DNA from: JAJZQD01 sp021847735 | GTDB lineage: Bacteria > Bacillota > Thermincolia > Thermincolales > UBA2595 | Length of the DNA stretch: 47,654 nucleotides | Direction of reading: 5' to 3' | Assembly: GCA_027324025.1 (NCBI GenBank) | Contig: DAHVYW010000101.1 | Span: 1 to 47,654 of the forward strand | In this document: piece after piece, positions 30,840 to 38,275 of the stretch | Position numbering within the stretch: position 1 is the first letter of the stretch | Layout of the letters: each line of letters starts with the position of its first letter | The notes under the pieces: generated by a model | The model's input: only the letters and a program-made list of their open reading frames with translations | What the model was told of the DNA's origin: nothing | The model's database searches: none | Translations under genes and position numbers: made by a program

Positions 30840-31137
30840 ATAAAACAAAAAACCCTTCGTCTCCAAATTTGAGACGAAGGGTTATCCTCCGTGGTACCAC
30901 TCAACTTAACAGCATAAAAGCCGTTCCCTCACAAAAGATACGGGATTTAAAAATCCGATATCCCCTTCCCTGTTAACGGTGGAAGATTCCGTCCGAGCCT
31001 ACTTTCACAAGATTTCGATCGGCAACTCAAGGGAGAGTTCATCGTTCTGCCTTCGACCGCCTTCGCACCAATCGGCGGCTCTCTGAAACCGGCAGGTAAA
31101 CGCTTACTAGTCCCTGTCATCGTCATTTTGATATATT
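30840..31137 (-). promoter_or_regulatory. T-box leader of leuA, leucine type
   Basis: On the minus strand the conserved T-box TGGTACCACGGAG (30890-30902) lies just before the terminator AACCCTTCGTCTC/GAGACGAAGGGTT (30851-30883) with a U-tract. Stem I near 31020-31110 shows the AG bulge (AGAGAGCC), a distal GGTGCGA loop and the specifier context GAACTC, so the specifier codon is read as CUC (31035-31037), leucine. Uncharged tRNA-Leu(GAG) should stabilise the antiterminator and allow leuA transcription. Confidence 0.92.
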
Positions 31138-31143
31138 GCTCTA

Positions 31144-31172
31144 ATGTTACCAGAATAGAACGCGGCTGTCAA
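31144..31172 (-). promoter_or_regulatory. Promoter of the leuA T-box transcript
   Basis: -35 TTGACA (31167-31172), 17-base spacer, -10 TAACAT (31144-31149) on the minus strand, placing the start near 31137 at the 5' end of the leader. Confidence 0.8.
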
Positions 31173-31178
31173 CAAGCA

Positions 31179-31332
31179 AACAGGCAGTAGGCAGTTGGCA
31201 GTAGCACGAAGTAGGCAGTAGGCAGTAGAACGATGCTCAGGCAAAACAGCCGATGGTGCACCGCAGGTGCGCCGAGGCCACCGATAGGACGCTCAACACA
31301 CTCCCGATGGCGCACCAACGGTACGCCGAGCC
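31179..31332. repeat. Heptamer run and two family D palindromes
   Basis: CAGTAGG-type heptamers are iterated at 31179-31232. D palindromes follow at 31251-31280 (GATGGTGCACCGCAGGTGCG) and 31304-31332 (GATGGCGCACCAACGGTACG). Confidence 0.7.
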
Positions 31333-31441
31333 CCCCGCAGCAGCCGAAGGCGAACTGCGACCCAAAAGCCTGCCCACACCCGCGAAACGCGGAAGTCACT
31401 ACTCACACCCACTCACACTGGCCCGCGCCTCGACCCAGGGG

Positions 31442-31559
31442 TAGAAAAAAGGCATTTGGCAAGGCGTACGTGGAGCCGCAACCACAGGCGTACTGCTGTA
31501 CTCCGCGGATTGCGGCTCCGCGCACAACGCAGCCAAATGCCTTTTTTCTCAGCATGCAA
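31442..31559. repeat. Family B palindromic element, copy 3
   Basis: Ends GTAGAAAAAAGGCATTTGGC and GCCAAATGCCTTTTTTCTC, inner GGAGCCGCAA/TTGCGGCTCC, central GCGTAC-TGCT-GTACTC. Open frames that run through it are not coding. Confidence 0.82.
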
Positions 31560-31622
31560 AAGTCTTTTAGAGGGAAAACTAAAGGAGCCGGGCCCGGACT
31601 CCAAGGGAAAGGATTGGTGCAG

Positions 31623-32075
31623 TTGCATTTCAAAAATGTTATCGGCAAAACTGTCGCGTTGGTTTCCCTGAGCGGGATGTTGTTCATGGGACCCCTCACT
31701 GCTTTTCCGGTAACAGCCTCTGTAGCAACAGGGTATTCGCAGATCAACACAGCTCACGGTGACCACTCGCATGGGGAAAAGCATTGCGGTAAAATGCTCA
31801 AGACAGTTAGCGAACTTACAGGTCTAACTCCGGACCAGATTAAAGTCCAGCGTAAAAGCGGGAAATCCCTGGTACAAATTGCCCAAAGCAAGGGAGTATC
31901 TGAAGAAAAGTTAATTGCCGCCATCATGGAACCGATTAAGGCCAAGGTGCAGAAACGCGTCACCGAAGGCAAAATCACTCCGGAAAAGGCGAAAGAAATC
32001 CTGGCCAAAATCGAAAAGAAGGTTAAAGCCAGGGTTGAGAGCACCAAACCCCTTAAAGAGCACCGCAAAGGCTAG
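31623..32075 (+). CDS. Small secreted helical protein
   Basis: 150 residues from TTG 31623 (AAAGGA 9 bases upstream); a GTG at 31617 is possible. A signal peptide is visible (VIGKTVALVSLSGMLFMGPL ... FPVTASVATG). The mature part begins with a His-rich stretch (HGDHSHGEKHCG) that could bind metal, then charged helices with a degenerate repeat: LKTVSELTGLTPDQIKVQRK, SLVQIAQSKGVSEEKLIAAI, VTEGKITPEKAKEILAKIEK. These LTPDQI/LVQIA patterns resemble secreted repeat proteins of Bacillus and Clostridia of unknown role. It ends in lysine-rich sequence and is followed by a terminator. Confidence 0.72.
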   Translation: MHFKNVIGKTVALVSLSGMLFMGPLTAFPVTASVATGYSQINTAHGDHSHGEKHCGKMLKTVSELTGLTPDQIKVQRKSGKSLVQIAQSKGVSEEKLIAAIMEPIKAKVQKRVTEGKITPEKAKEILAKIEKKVKARVESTKPLKEHRKG

Positions 32076-32142
32076 GTACCGCACCAGGAACAGCCTTTAG
32101 GGGCCAACGAATGCGAATCTGCACCCCCGGACCCCGAAAGTG

Positions 32143-32187
32143 GAAAAACGGCCCCAGGTATAACATATACCGCAGGGGTCGTTTTTC
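32143..32187 (+). terminator. Terminator of the secreted protein gene
   Basis: AAAAACGGCCCCAGGTATA-ACA-TATACCGCAGGGGTCGTTTTT, long stem with minor bulges and a T5 end. Confidence 0.8.
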
Positions 32188-32600
32188 GTTGCAGTAGGCA
32201 GCCGGCAGTAAGCAGCAAACCCCGATAGCGCATCCGTTTCTCCCGATGGCGTACCTCAGTGCGCCGAGGCCCCCGAGAGGACGCCCAACACAGCTCCAAC
32301 GTGGCCCACCTTCCGACCCAAGGGTAGAAAAAAGGCAGCCTGCTAGGCGCACGTCCCGCCGCAACCCTAGTAACAAGCAATGCATACATTTCGATGGCGT
32401 ACCTACGGTACGCCGAGGCTCGCAAAAGGACGCTCAACACAGGCCTTAGGCCAAGCCGCGGAACGCGCGAGGCCTCTTCTCCCCTCTCACAAAAACACTG
32501 GCCATCCTTCCGACCCAGGGGAGAAAAAATCCCTCAGCTAAGCTCACGTCCCGCCGCAACCGGAAGCGTACCATCGCTCCCGCGCCGACCGCGGCGATGT
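32188..32600. repeat. Cluster of degenerate intergenic repeats
   Basis: Holds a short heptamer run (32188-32218), D palindromes at 32243-32270 and 32391-32419, and half elements GTAGAAAAAAGGCAGCCTGC (32325) and AGAAAAAATCCCTCAGC (32523), each followed by GCTCACGTCCCGCCGCAACC-like sequence. The halves match the tandem units at the window start. No gene is seen. Confidence 0.7.
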
Positions 32601-32689
32601 AGAGTCCGGCGGTTGCCGACTACGGCTCCAGTAACACTTTTAAATTATCCACATATAAATATTATGTAAATAAGAGAGGGGGTATTTTT

Positions 32690-33124
32690 GTGTCAACTCT
32701 GGAAGATGCAACCGTAAATGGCAGTATTAAAACCATCGGAGTCAGTGCTACTATAAACGCAAGCGTATCTTGTGTTAACAACCGCCCCACTGGTACCCTT
32801 AACGGAACAGCGGTTGTCCGAAAAGCATTCAGGAGGGAAACCATCACTTTTTCTTCTTCCACAGCAATTGCGGTAAGAACCGTAAAACGCTTTTTTACCC
32901 AATCAGTGGAGGCCCAGTTCGGGAACGTTACCGTACGTAACCTCACAACCGGCAGGACTTTTTCAGGCTGCACCGCATTTCTCACCGCCACCCGGGTATC
33001 TCCCACTGTATTTTTCGCATCAATCAATATCGTCTGCAGGGGTGTACTGGTCTTTAGACTCTTCGGTTTCTTTAGCGGCAGTTTAATTGTAAACCGAGAA
33101 GCTGCGTACAGATTATTAACTTAA
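32690..33124 (+). CDS. Hypothetical beta-rich protein, 144 residues
   Basis: GTG 32690 follows GAGGGGG by 6 bases. The protein is almost free of charge clusters and very rich in T, V, S and N (MSTLEDATVNGSIKTIGVSA ... VSCVNNRPTGTLNGTAVV ... FGNVTVRNLTTGRTFSG), suggesting a beta-strand repeat fold such as a spore-surface or exported structural protein, though there is no signal peptide. The C-terminus is hydrophobic (VFRLFGFFSGSLIVNREAAY). A terminator follows. No family recognised. Confidence 0.65.
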   Translation: MSTLEDATVNGSIKTIGVSATINASVSCVNNRPTGTLNGTAVVRKAFRRETITFSSSTAIAVRTVKRFFTQSVEAQFGNVTVRNLTTGRTFSGCTAFLTATRVSPTVFFASINIVCRGVLVFRLFGFFSGSLIVNREAAYRLLT

Positions 33125-33140
33125 TACCTAAGAAAGAATG

Positions 33141-33180
33141 AAGTCAATGGTTTGCTAATATTAAACCGTTGACTTCTTTT
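33141..33180 (+). terminator. Terminator of the gene at 32690
   Basis: AAGTCAATGGTTT pairs with AAACCGTTGACTT (one mismatch), then CTTTTAT. Confidence 0.78.
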
Positions 33181-33456
33181 ATATGAGAAATTACTCATTT
33201 GGCAAAGCGCACAATCTGCGTTAACCGCAGACGTACCGCCGTTCTGGCCATCCGTGGCCTTCGTGAACCTATATTTTGCCCACTGTTCTATGAATAAACA
33301 TCTAACCCGGAGGCAGAAAAAAAAACAGCCGGCTAGGCACATGTAAATGCGTCGCGAGAGCACTCAACAACGCCGGGCCTTTTCCCCCAGCATAACAAAT
33401 CGAAAAATCCTTGCTAGTTTTAGGCCAGCATGGATTTTATATTCGCCGGATTTTGT

Positions 33457-33485
33457 TTGAAACAGGTAACAAAATGTGATAATAT
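33457..33485 (+). promoter_or_regulatory. Promoter of the small RNA candidate
   Basis: -35 TTGAAA (33457-33462), 17-base spacer, -10 TAATAT (33480-33485), placing the start near 33492. Confidence 0.7.
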
Positions 33486-33491
33486 TAATAA

Positions 33492-33640
33492 CACAGAAGC
33501 ATAATGTTAGTTCCGAAAGAATCTTCTGAGGAGCGGAACTGGCAGCCGCCCACCGAAAGGTGTTAGGAGATGCATGAAGTCCACCCTGCCTAAGATTCTT
33601 TCGACACGCGGGCCACGGTATTATTACCGTGGCTCTTCTA
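33492..33640 (+). ncRNA. Structured small RNA candidate with its own promoter and terminator
   Basis: A 12-pair closing helix CGAAAGAATCTT (33514-33525) / AAGATTCTTTCG (33592-33603) encloses a second helix GGCAG (33541-33545) / CTGCC (33586-33590) and a tetraloop hairpin CACC-GAAA-GGTG (33551-33562). A terminator CCACGGTA/TACCGTGG (33613-33632) with CTCTTCTATTT follows. A consensus promoter sits upstream. No downstream gene on the same strand and no convincing frame inside (an ATG at 33575 gives only a short peptide running through the terminator). I compared it from memory with SRP RNA, 6S, tRNA-Sec and common riboswitches and found no match. Confidence 0.6.
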
Positions 33641-33654
33641 TTTGTGGCAAAAGT

Positions 33655-33830
33655 GGCCAGTGGTCAGTGGCCAGTAGTGCTTTTCTCAGCCTGCAAATCT
33701 GACCGGGGTAGAAAAATGCCACCTGGCTAGGCCTACGGTTCATCGCAACCGGAAGCGTACCGTCGCTTTACCCACAAAGGGCACTCCGGAGAGGCGATAA
33801 AGAGCCATCGGCTGCGAGTCGGTCAACCGT
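33655..33830. repeat. Degenerate repeats
   Basis: A GGCCAGTGGTCAGT heptamer-like run at 33655-33680 and a half element GTAGAAAAATGCCACCTGGC (33709-33728) followed by GCAACCGGAAGCGTACCGTC. No gene. Confidence 0.6.
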
Positions 33831-33853
33831 GCTCTACTGCACCTCGCTAACTT

Positions 33854-34672
33854 TTAGCCAACAAGTCTCTTTAATGTTATCCCAGTAACAATTCCCAAAA
33901 TAGCACTAATTGAAGTACCTAAAATAAAATACTCACCAAAATCCGTGTTACCTTGAGCTTCACTAAATCTTATTGCTGTCTTTGCAGCATATAGTGCTGC
34001 AATTGCTTCGTAGGCCCCGGCAACTATTCCTGCAACAGTCAAAATCCGTTCAGCCGCCCCAATATATCTTCCTATTTTAATTTCTTCTTCATCTTCTAAA
34101 ATCTTCATCTTTATTGAAGTCAAAGATATCTTTATGAAAATATTTGAGAACGATGTAGTTACAATAACAATGCACATCATTATTAAAACCAATTGCCCGT
34201 GTGTTGGTTTAAAGGTTAATATAACATTACTATTAAAAAATTTTACTAGTAGTAATAGTTTATTAATAAATTCCGCTCTATTAAGTAATCCGGCAGTTAA
34301 AATAATTATTCCAAGGTGAGCAATTTGGTCTACAACAAAGACTAAAATATCCCATTTATGCTTATCTTTTAATTTGTTTTGAATAATCACTTTACATAAG
34401 TCAACTAAATAATGACTTACAGAAATTAACAAGAGCCAAGTAAATACTGTCCATGATAGAGGCTTTATTACAATTGTAGGCCACCAAGTTATCCCTTCGA
34501 CAATTGCAAATAACAACAAACTTGTTGCCAAAAACGTAATAGAATGCGTAAACAAGGTCCTGTTTCTCTTTTTGTTATTGGTACTTTGTTTATCCTTTGC
34601 CATAGATTCAGACTGGAAAACAAAGTCGGTCAATAAATGAGACAACAATAAGATTAAGTAACAATTTACCAT
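33854..34672 (-). CDS. DUF3307 multi-pass membrane protein, partner of SatD
   Basis: 272 residues from ATG 34672 (GAGGTG 4 bases before); TTG 34687 is less likely. The start MVNCYLILLLSHLLTDFVFQ and the HSITFLATSLLLFAIVEGIT, HYLVDLCKVIIQNKL and VDQIAHLGIIILTA segments carry the conserved HLLTDF and H-xx-D residues of DUF3307. About seven membrane helices. In other bacteria this family is commonly encoded with SatD, as here. The function of the pair is unknown. Its promoter region holds two copies of a palindrome (34709-34757). Codon use is more A+T-rich than the neighbouring metabolic genes. Confidence 0.8.
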   Translation of the reverse strand: MVNCYLILLLSHLLTDFVFQSESMAKDKQSTNNKKRNRTLFTHSITFLATSLLLFAIVEGITWWPTIVIKPLSWTVFTWLLLISVSHYLVDLCKVIIQNKLKDKHKWDILVFVVDQIAHLGIIILTAGLLNRAEFINKLLLLVKFFNSNVILTFKPTHGQLVLIMMCIVIVTTSFSNIFIKISLTSIKMKILEDEEEIKIGRYIGAAERILTVAGIVAGAYEAIAALYAAKTAIRFSEAQGNTDFGEYFILGTSISAILGIVTGITLKRLVG

Positions 34673-34708
34673 AGTGCACCTCATCAAATACCAAGAAATG
34701 TTCGAAAA

Positions 34709-34757
34709 ATATAGATTTACAGGCTATATTCTTTAAATATAGATTCATAGGCTATAT
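34709..34757. promoter_or_regulatory. Two copies of a palindromic operator ATATAG-N9-CTATAT
   Basis: ATATAG-ATTTACAGG-CTATAT (34709-34729) and ATATAG-ATTCATAGG-CTATAT (34737-34757), spaced 28 bases apart, between satD and the DUF3307 gene. A related palindrome ATAACC-CTACA-GGTTAT lies at 34792-34808 at the satD stop. These probably bind the helix-turn-helix of SatD itself. Confidence 0.6.
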
Positions 34758-34797
34758 TTCAAAGAAGGCATAGTCGTTTATATCTAAAACAATAACC

Positions 34798-35578
34798 CTA
34801 CAGGTTATCTTTTGAGTATAAACTCTTTTCCAAACTCCTTTTCAAGAATCCAGAGGTTAGCTTTTGTAACTCTAATACTTCATCCCAGCAAGCATTCCTA
34901 AGTAGTTTACTGACACTAGGTTGGGTTGTTCCCAGTTTTAGTGCTAATTCTCTTTGAGTTATACCCTCTCTAAGAAGCGATAAAACTTTCAAGAATTTAT
35001 CTGTCCAAAGTTTACGAATCACAGAAAGTGATTGGAGCATCATGTCTAATTCATTTACCTCGGTTTCGTTCAGGACAGAAGACCTAAAAGCAATGGAATG
35101 TCCGGTTCTCTCTGCGGCAATTCTTATTGCTTCTCTAGCTGAGTAAAATGCCGGACCATCCATCCCTAAAGCTCTGTCCTTAACAGAAGTACTTAAAGAC
35201 CCAAAACCTATCCCAAAACGTATATGTACAGGATAAACATCATCAACAATTGCAGAAATAATATCATATATCGGAGCAGAAGGTTTTAACAGTCCTTGAA
35301 ATTCGTCACCTAAAGTAATAAGAAATTTGGAAACAGTGAACTCGTTCAGCTAAAGCTGAACATCGAAACTTCAGTGGGGGACTCTACCCCCACTGAAGCA
35401 GAAAAGTGGAAACTCCACCTTATAGAAGGTGGAGTCTTGGAATTGGGATAAATTCGGAAAATTTGTAATTTACTTTATCTAATATTTTTTCAAGTTTCAC
35501 TTGAACCTCAAAACGATTGTCGCCCAGTTTCGTAGAACTTACAATATCACCAATTATAGCGATGTAAAGGTTGTTCAA
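34798..35578 (-). pseudogene. satD: satD-family regulator split by a family C element
   Basis: The N-terminal part runs from TTG 35578 (GAGGTG upstream): MNNLYIAIIGDIVSSTKLGD ... KILDKVNYKFSEF. It breaks at the 117-base element (35336-35452). The rest continues in sense directly after it: VSKFLITLGDEFQGLLKPSA, IRFGIGFGSLSTSVKD, MDGPAFYSAREAIRIA and a C-terminal helix-turn-helix GITQRELALKLGTTQPSVSK. Removing the element restores one continuous SatD of about 220 residues. The element carries stops, so the gene is presumably inactive unless the element excises. A candidate promoter lies upstream: TTGATT (35660-35665), 17 bases, TATAAA (35637-35642). Confidence 0.85.
35336..35452. mobile_element. 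Family C element, copy 2, inserted in satD
   Basis: Same 117 bases as 11318-11434, same orientation, ending GGGATAAA. The insertion joins SatD residues KFSEF and VSKFL with no target duplication and no coding loss that I can see. Three internal hairpins as in copy 1. This is the clearest evidence that family C is mobile. Confidence 0.8.
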
Positions 35579-35960
35579 AACAAAGGTCACCTCACTTGTC
35601 TTGTTTGCGAAAGAAGTTGCACAACATGGTATCAAATTTATAATACCAAGCAACTTTCAAATCAATAATAACATAAAACCATACTATTGCCGAATTCAAT
35701 TTCTTATGGGTCTCGACTAGCCAGGCAATCTGTTTAGTAAATAATTATTGCTATGATTTCCGACTAACTAATCATTTTTCTACATTATTAGTACTTTCCC
35801 TCTATTTTCCTTTATGATTCACCAACCGCTTTATTTCAATTACAGGGAAGTAATAAATAAGCTCTTTTTCCAGGAACACTCCACTAAAGAATTCCCTATT
35901 CCTTACGCTTTCATATTTAATCCGGGGGTAAAAAAGCCAAACACCCCAGAGTACACCTCC

Positions 35961-36297
35961 CGATGGCGAACCGACGGTACGCCGAGGTCCCCCGATAGCA
36001 CACTCAACGCAAGCCGCTTTTCCCCTAGCCCACCTTCCGACCCGGGGGTAGAAAAAAGGCATTTGGCAAGGCGTACGTGGAGCCGCAACCACAGGCGTAC
36101 TGCTGAAGCCCCCATTTTATTACCGAAACCCCTGACTTGAAAGGCAAAGTCAGGCGTTCCGACAAAATGGGGGAACCCCCGACTCCGAGGATTACGGCTC
36201 CGCGCACAACGCAGCCAAATGCCTTTTTTCTCAGCATGCAAAAATCCCTCAGCTAAGCTCACGTCCCGAAGGCGTACCTATGGTAAGCCGAGGCTCA
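35961..36297. repeat. Family D palindrome, family B copy 4 and further half repeats
   Basis: D palindrome CCGACGGTACGCC context at 35961-35988. Family B copy 4 spans 36049-36240 and is interrupted by a 76-base insert (36106-36181). A half element TCCCTCAGCTAAGCTCACGT and a D relative follow at 36244-36297. Confidence 0.78.
36106..36181. mobile_element. 76-base palindromic insert within family B copy 4
   Basis: Compared with copies 2 and 3, which read GCTG-TACTCCGAGG, copy 4 reads GCTG, then 76 extra bases, then ACTCCGAGG. The insert is itself a hairpin: CCCCCATTTT (36109-36118) pairs with AAAATGGGGG (36164-36173), and CCTGACTT (36131-36138) pairs with AAGTCAGG (36147-36154). It lies exactly in the apical loop of the host palindrome. 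Non-coding; no other copy in this window. Confidence 0.65.
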
Positions 36298-36393
36298 CGG
36301 GAGTATGCCACTACGCCGGGCGCCTTTTTTCCCGGCAGGCAAAATCCCTACCGACCCGGGGATAGAAAAAAGGCACCCTGTCATCCGTTTCTC

Positions 36394-36600
36394 CCGATGG
36401 CGTACCGACGGTACGCCGAGGTCCACCGATAGCACACTCAATGCAGGCCGCTTTTCCCCTGGCCCAACTTCCGACCCGGGGGTAGAAAAAAGGCATTTGG
36501 CAAGGCGTACGTGGAGCCGCAACCGGAAGCGTACTGCTGTACGCTGAGGATTTCGGCTCCGCGCACAACGCAGCCAAATGCCTTTTTTCTCCGCATGCAA
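36394..36600. repeat. Family D palindrome and family B copy 5
   Basis: D copy at 36394-36420. Family B copy 5 (36483-36600) has ends GTAGAAAAAAGGCATTTGGC / GCCAAATGCCTTTTTTCTC and central AGCGTAC-TGCT-GTACGCT, a compensated version of the GGAGTAC/GTACTCC stem of copy 2. Confidence 0.8.
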
Positions 36601-36602
36601 AA

Positions 36603-36640
36603 AAAATAAAGCCTTGCTAACCGTCAGGTAGCAAGGCTTC
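36603..36640 (-). terminator. Terminator of tRNA-Leu
   Basis: On the minus strand AAGCCTTGCTA-CCTGACGGT-TAGCAAGGCTT, then TATTTTTTTT. Confidence 0.85.
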
Positions 36641-36652
36641 TATTTTTCGTCA

Positions 36653-36738
36653 TGGTGCGGATGATGGGACTTGAACCCATACGCCTTTCGACACACGCCC
36701 CTCAAACGTGCCTGTCTGCCAGTTCCAGCACATCCGCA
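36653..36738 (-). tRNA. tRNA-Leu (anticodon GAG)
   Basis: 86 nucleotides with encoded CCA. Acceptor TGCGGATG/CATCCGCA, anticodon stem CACGT/GCGTG with loop TTGAGGG (anticodon GAG), long variable arm (TGTCGAAAGGCGTAT region) typical of leucine, T arm GGGTTCAAGTCCC. It decodes CUC/CUU and is the matching tRNA for the leuA T-box specifier CUC. Confidence 0.95.
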
Positions 36739-36820
36739 TTTGGGAATGCTCATGGCAATTGCCAAGAGCAATATTGATTATAGCAGAAACGACCCCTAAA
36801 ATCAAGGGGGATTGGCTGTA

Positions 36821-37597
36821 TTATTTAGGGGGATTATTTCCCTCTATTCTAAGCCTGAACAATATCAAAACTATCGCCGTCACGGCAATCACCAAGCTTG
36901 ACACCTGGGCGGCTTTGAGAGTGTTCGCCACCAAAAGGCTGTCCCCTCGCCAAAATTCCAGGGTAAACCTGAGCAATGAATAAAGCACAAAATACATCAG
37001 AGCCACAAAACCCCGGTACGGCCTATGTCGTAACAACAACAGCAGGATGCCCAAAATCAGCAAATCTCCGGCTCCCTCCATCAGTTCGGCCGGTACCAGG
37101 GGTATAGCGCCATACATGGAAAAAGCCGGCGTACCCGGCTGGTAGATTACACCAAACCAGGATGAGGTAGGTATACCGAACGCGTCACCGTTAAGAAAAC
37201 AGCCTATCCGCCCGATGGCTTGACCCAGTATCAATGACGGCGCCCCAATATCCGCAAAACGCCAAAATTGGAGACCGCGTTTTTTGATAAACCATACTGC
37301 CGCTAAAGTGCCTCCGGCTATAGCTCCCTGTATTGAAAGCCCTCCGTCCCAAAACTTAAGAGCGGATAAGGGATCCGAAGTGTAATTCTGCCATGAAAAA
37401 GCGACTTCCCAAATACGAGCTCCAAGCAGCCCTGCAATAATCGCCCACATTACGAAGTCATAAATAATTTCTTCTTCAATCCCCTCTTTACGGGCCAACC
37501 TCAGGGCTAAAGCCATCCCTGCAATTACCCCAATGGCCACCATCAGCCCCCAGGCCCTCACCTCAAAGCTTCCAAGGTGAAACAAAATAGGATGCAT
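36821..37597 (-). CDS. lgt: Prolipoprotein diacylglyceryl transferase
   Basis: 258 residues, usual length. Transfers diacylglycerol from phosphatidylglycerol to the lipobox cysteine of prelipoproteins in the cytoplasmic membrane. Start MHPILFHLGSFEVRAWGLMV; GLLGARIWEVAFSW, GGLSIQGAIAGG and the Lgt signature GRIGCFLNGDAFGIPT (about residues 137-152) are present. Seven membrane segments. The start is preceded by GGAGGTGACAGG. It stands alone between tRNA-Leu and the FmdE-family gene. Confidence 0.95.
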   Translation of the reverse strand: MHPILFHLGSFEVRAWGLMVAIGVIAGMALALRLARKEGIEEEIIYDFVMWAIIAGLLGARIWEVAFSWQNYTSDPLSALKFWDGGLSIQGAIAGGTLAAVWFIKKRGLQFWRFADIGAPSLILGQAIGRIGCFLNGDAFGIPTSSWFGVIYQPGTPAFSMYGAIPLVPAELMEGAGDLLILGILLLLLRHRPYRGFVALMYFVLYSLLRFTLEFWRGDSLLVANTLKAAQVSSLVIAVTAIVLILFRLRIEGNNPPK

Positions 37598-37705
37598 CTC
37601 CTGTCACCTCCAATCAAGAATCGATACTATTACAATGAATTATAACACGGCAGGCCGTTAAGTTCCATATGTGATGACTGGAAGTCCGCGGTATCTTCCC
37701 TTCCG

Positions 37706-38248
37706 CTACCAGCCTCTCGAATACTCCTCTATGCAATCTGGGCAGACAATCCTTCCTTCGCTGACACGGGCCTTTGATTCCATTACTCCTTCACCGCATT
37801 GGGAACACTGAACCGTTTTAAAGATAACGGCCCTTCCGGGCAGGTCAAGATTGACCTCCGAAGTCTCAAAAAGTTCTTTTATATCAGCATGGATAATCCG
37901 TTCGATAACGTCTTCCTTTGACTCACCGGATGCCCCGGACATTGCGTTAAACCTAAGGGATATTCTCACTGCTTTGCCGTCTTTTCTACGTCCGACAGTA
38001 TATACCTGTTTCCCGTGATTGCGAAAAATCAGGTTACCTTTACCGGCGGTGCACCCCAGTATTGACTGAATCGCATCAATGGCACAGCTGTCATTCTCTA
38101 CAACCGTGACAATTTCCTCATCTATATCCCTGGCATATCCAAGGACCGACAAAGCTGCCTCGGCCGCTTTATAGCCGATGGCCAGACCGGGACAGGCGTG
38201 CCCATGAAATTCAACTGCCTTTTCCCAAGGTGACTTTTCTATACACAT
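37706..38248 (-). CDS. FmdE-family protein with C-terminal zinc finger
   Basis: 180 residues. The FmdE domain begins FHGHACPGLAIGYKAAEAAL, with the conserved H-G-H-x-C-P-G metal site, and contains VVENDSCAIDAIQSILGCTAGKG. The C-terminus is a Cys4 zinc ribbon (CSQCGEG ... CPDC). FmdE is named for a formylmethanofuran dehydrogenase subunit, but in Clostridia such proteins occur outside methanogenesis, often beside molybdenum or formate enzymes; the role is not settled. GGAGAAGGGGG precedes ATG 38248. The promoter carries a CsoR-like operator, suggesting metal or sulfur-linked control. Confidence 0.88.
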   Translation of the reverse strand: MCIEKSPWEKAVEFHGHACPGLAIGYKAAEAALSVLGYARDIDEEIVTVVENDSCAIDAIQSILGCTAGKGNLIFRNHGKQVYTVGRRKDGKAVRISLRFNAMSGASGESKEDVIERIIHADIKELFETSEVNLDLPGRAVIFKTVQCSQCGEGVMESKARVSEGRIVCPDCIEEYSRGW

Positions 38249-38275
38249 ATTAAAACCCCCTTCTCCTTTTTAGAT

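Noticed and set aside
31233..31622. N-terminal extension of the secreted protein at 31623
   Set aside because: It translates D and B repeats; the signal peptide and AAAGGA support the start at or near 31623.
33121..33363. 80-codon minus-strand frame
   Set aside because: Begins in repeat-like sequence, has no ribosome site and overlaps a terminator.
31179..36600. CRISPR array in the repeat-dense tract
   Set aside because: Repeats are palindromic, variable and irregularly spaced, without unique spacers of constant length; no cas genes are present.
35802..36600. Several 60-120 codon frames on both strands
   Set aside because: All are translations of families B and D and the nested insert.
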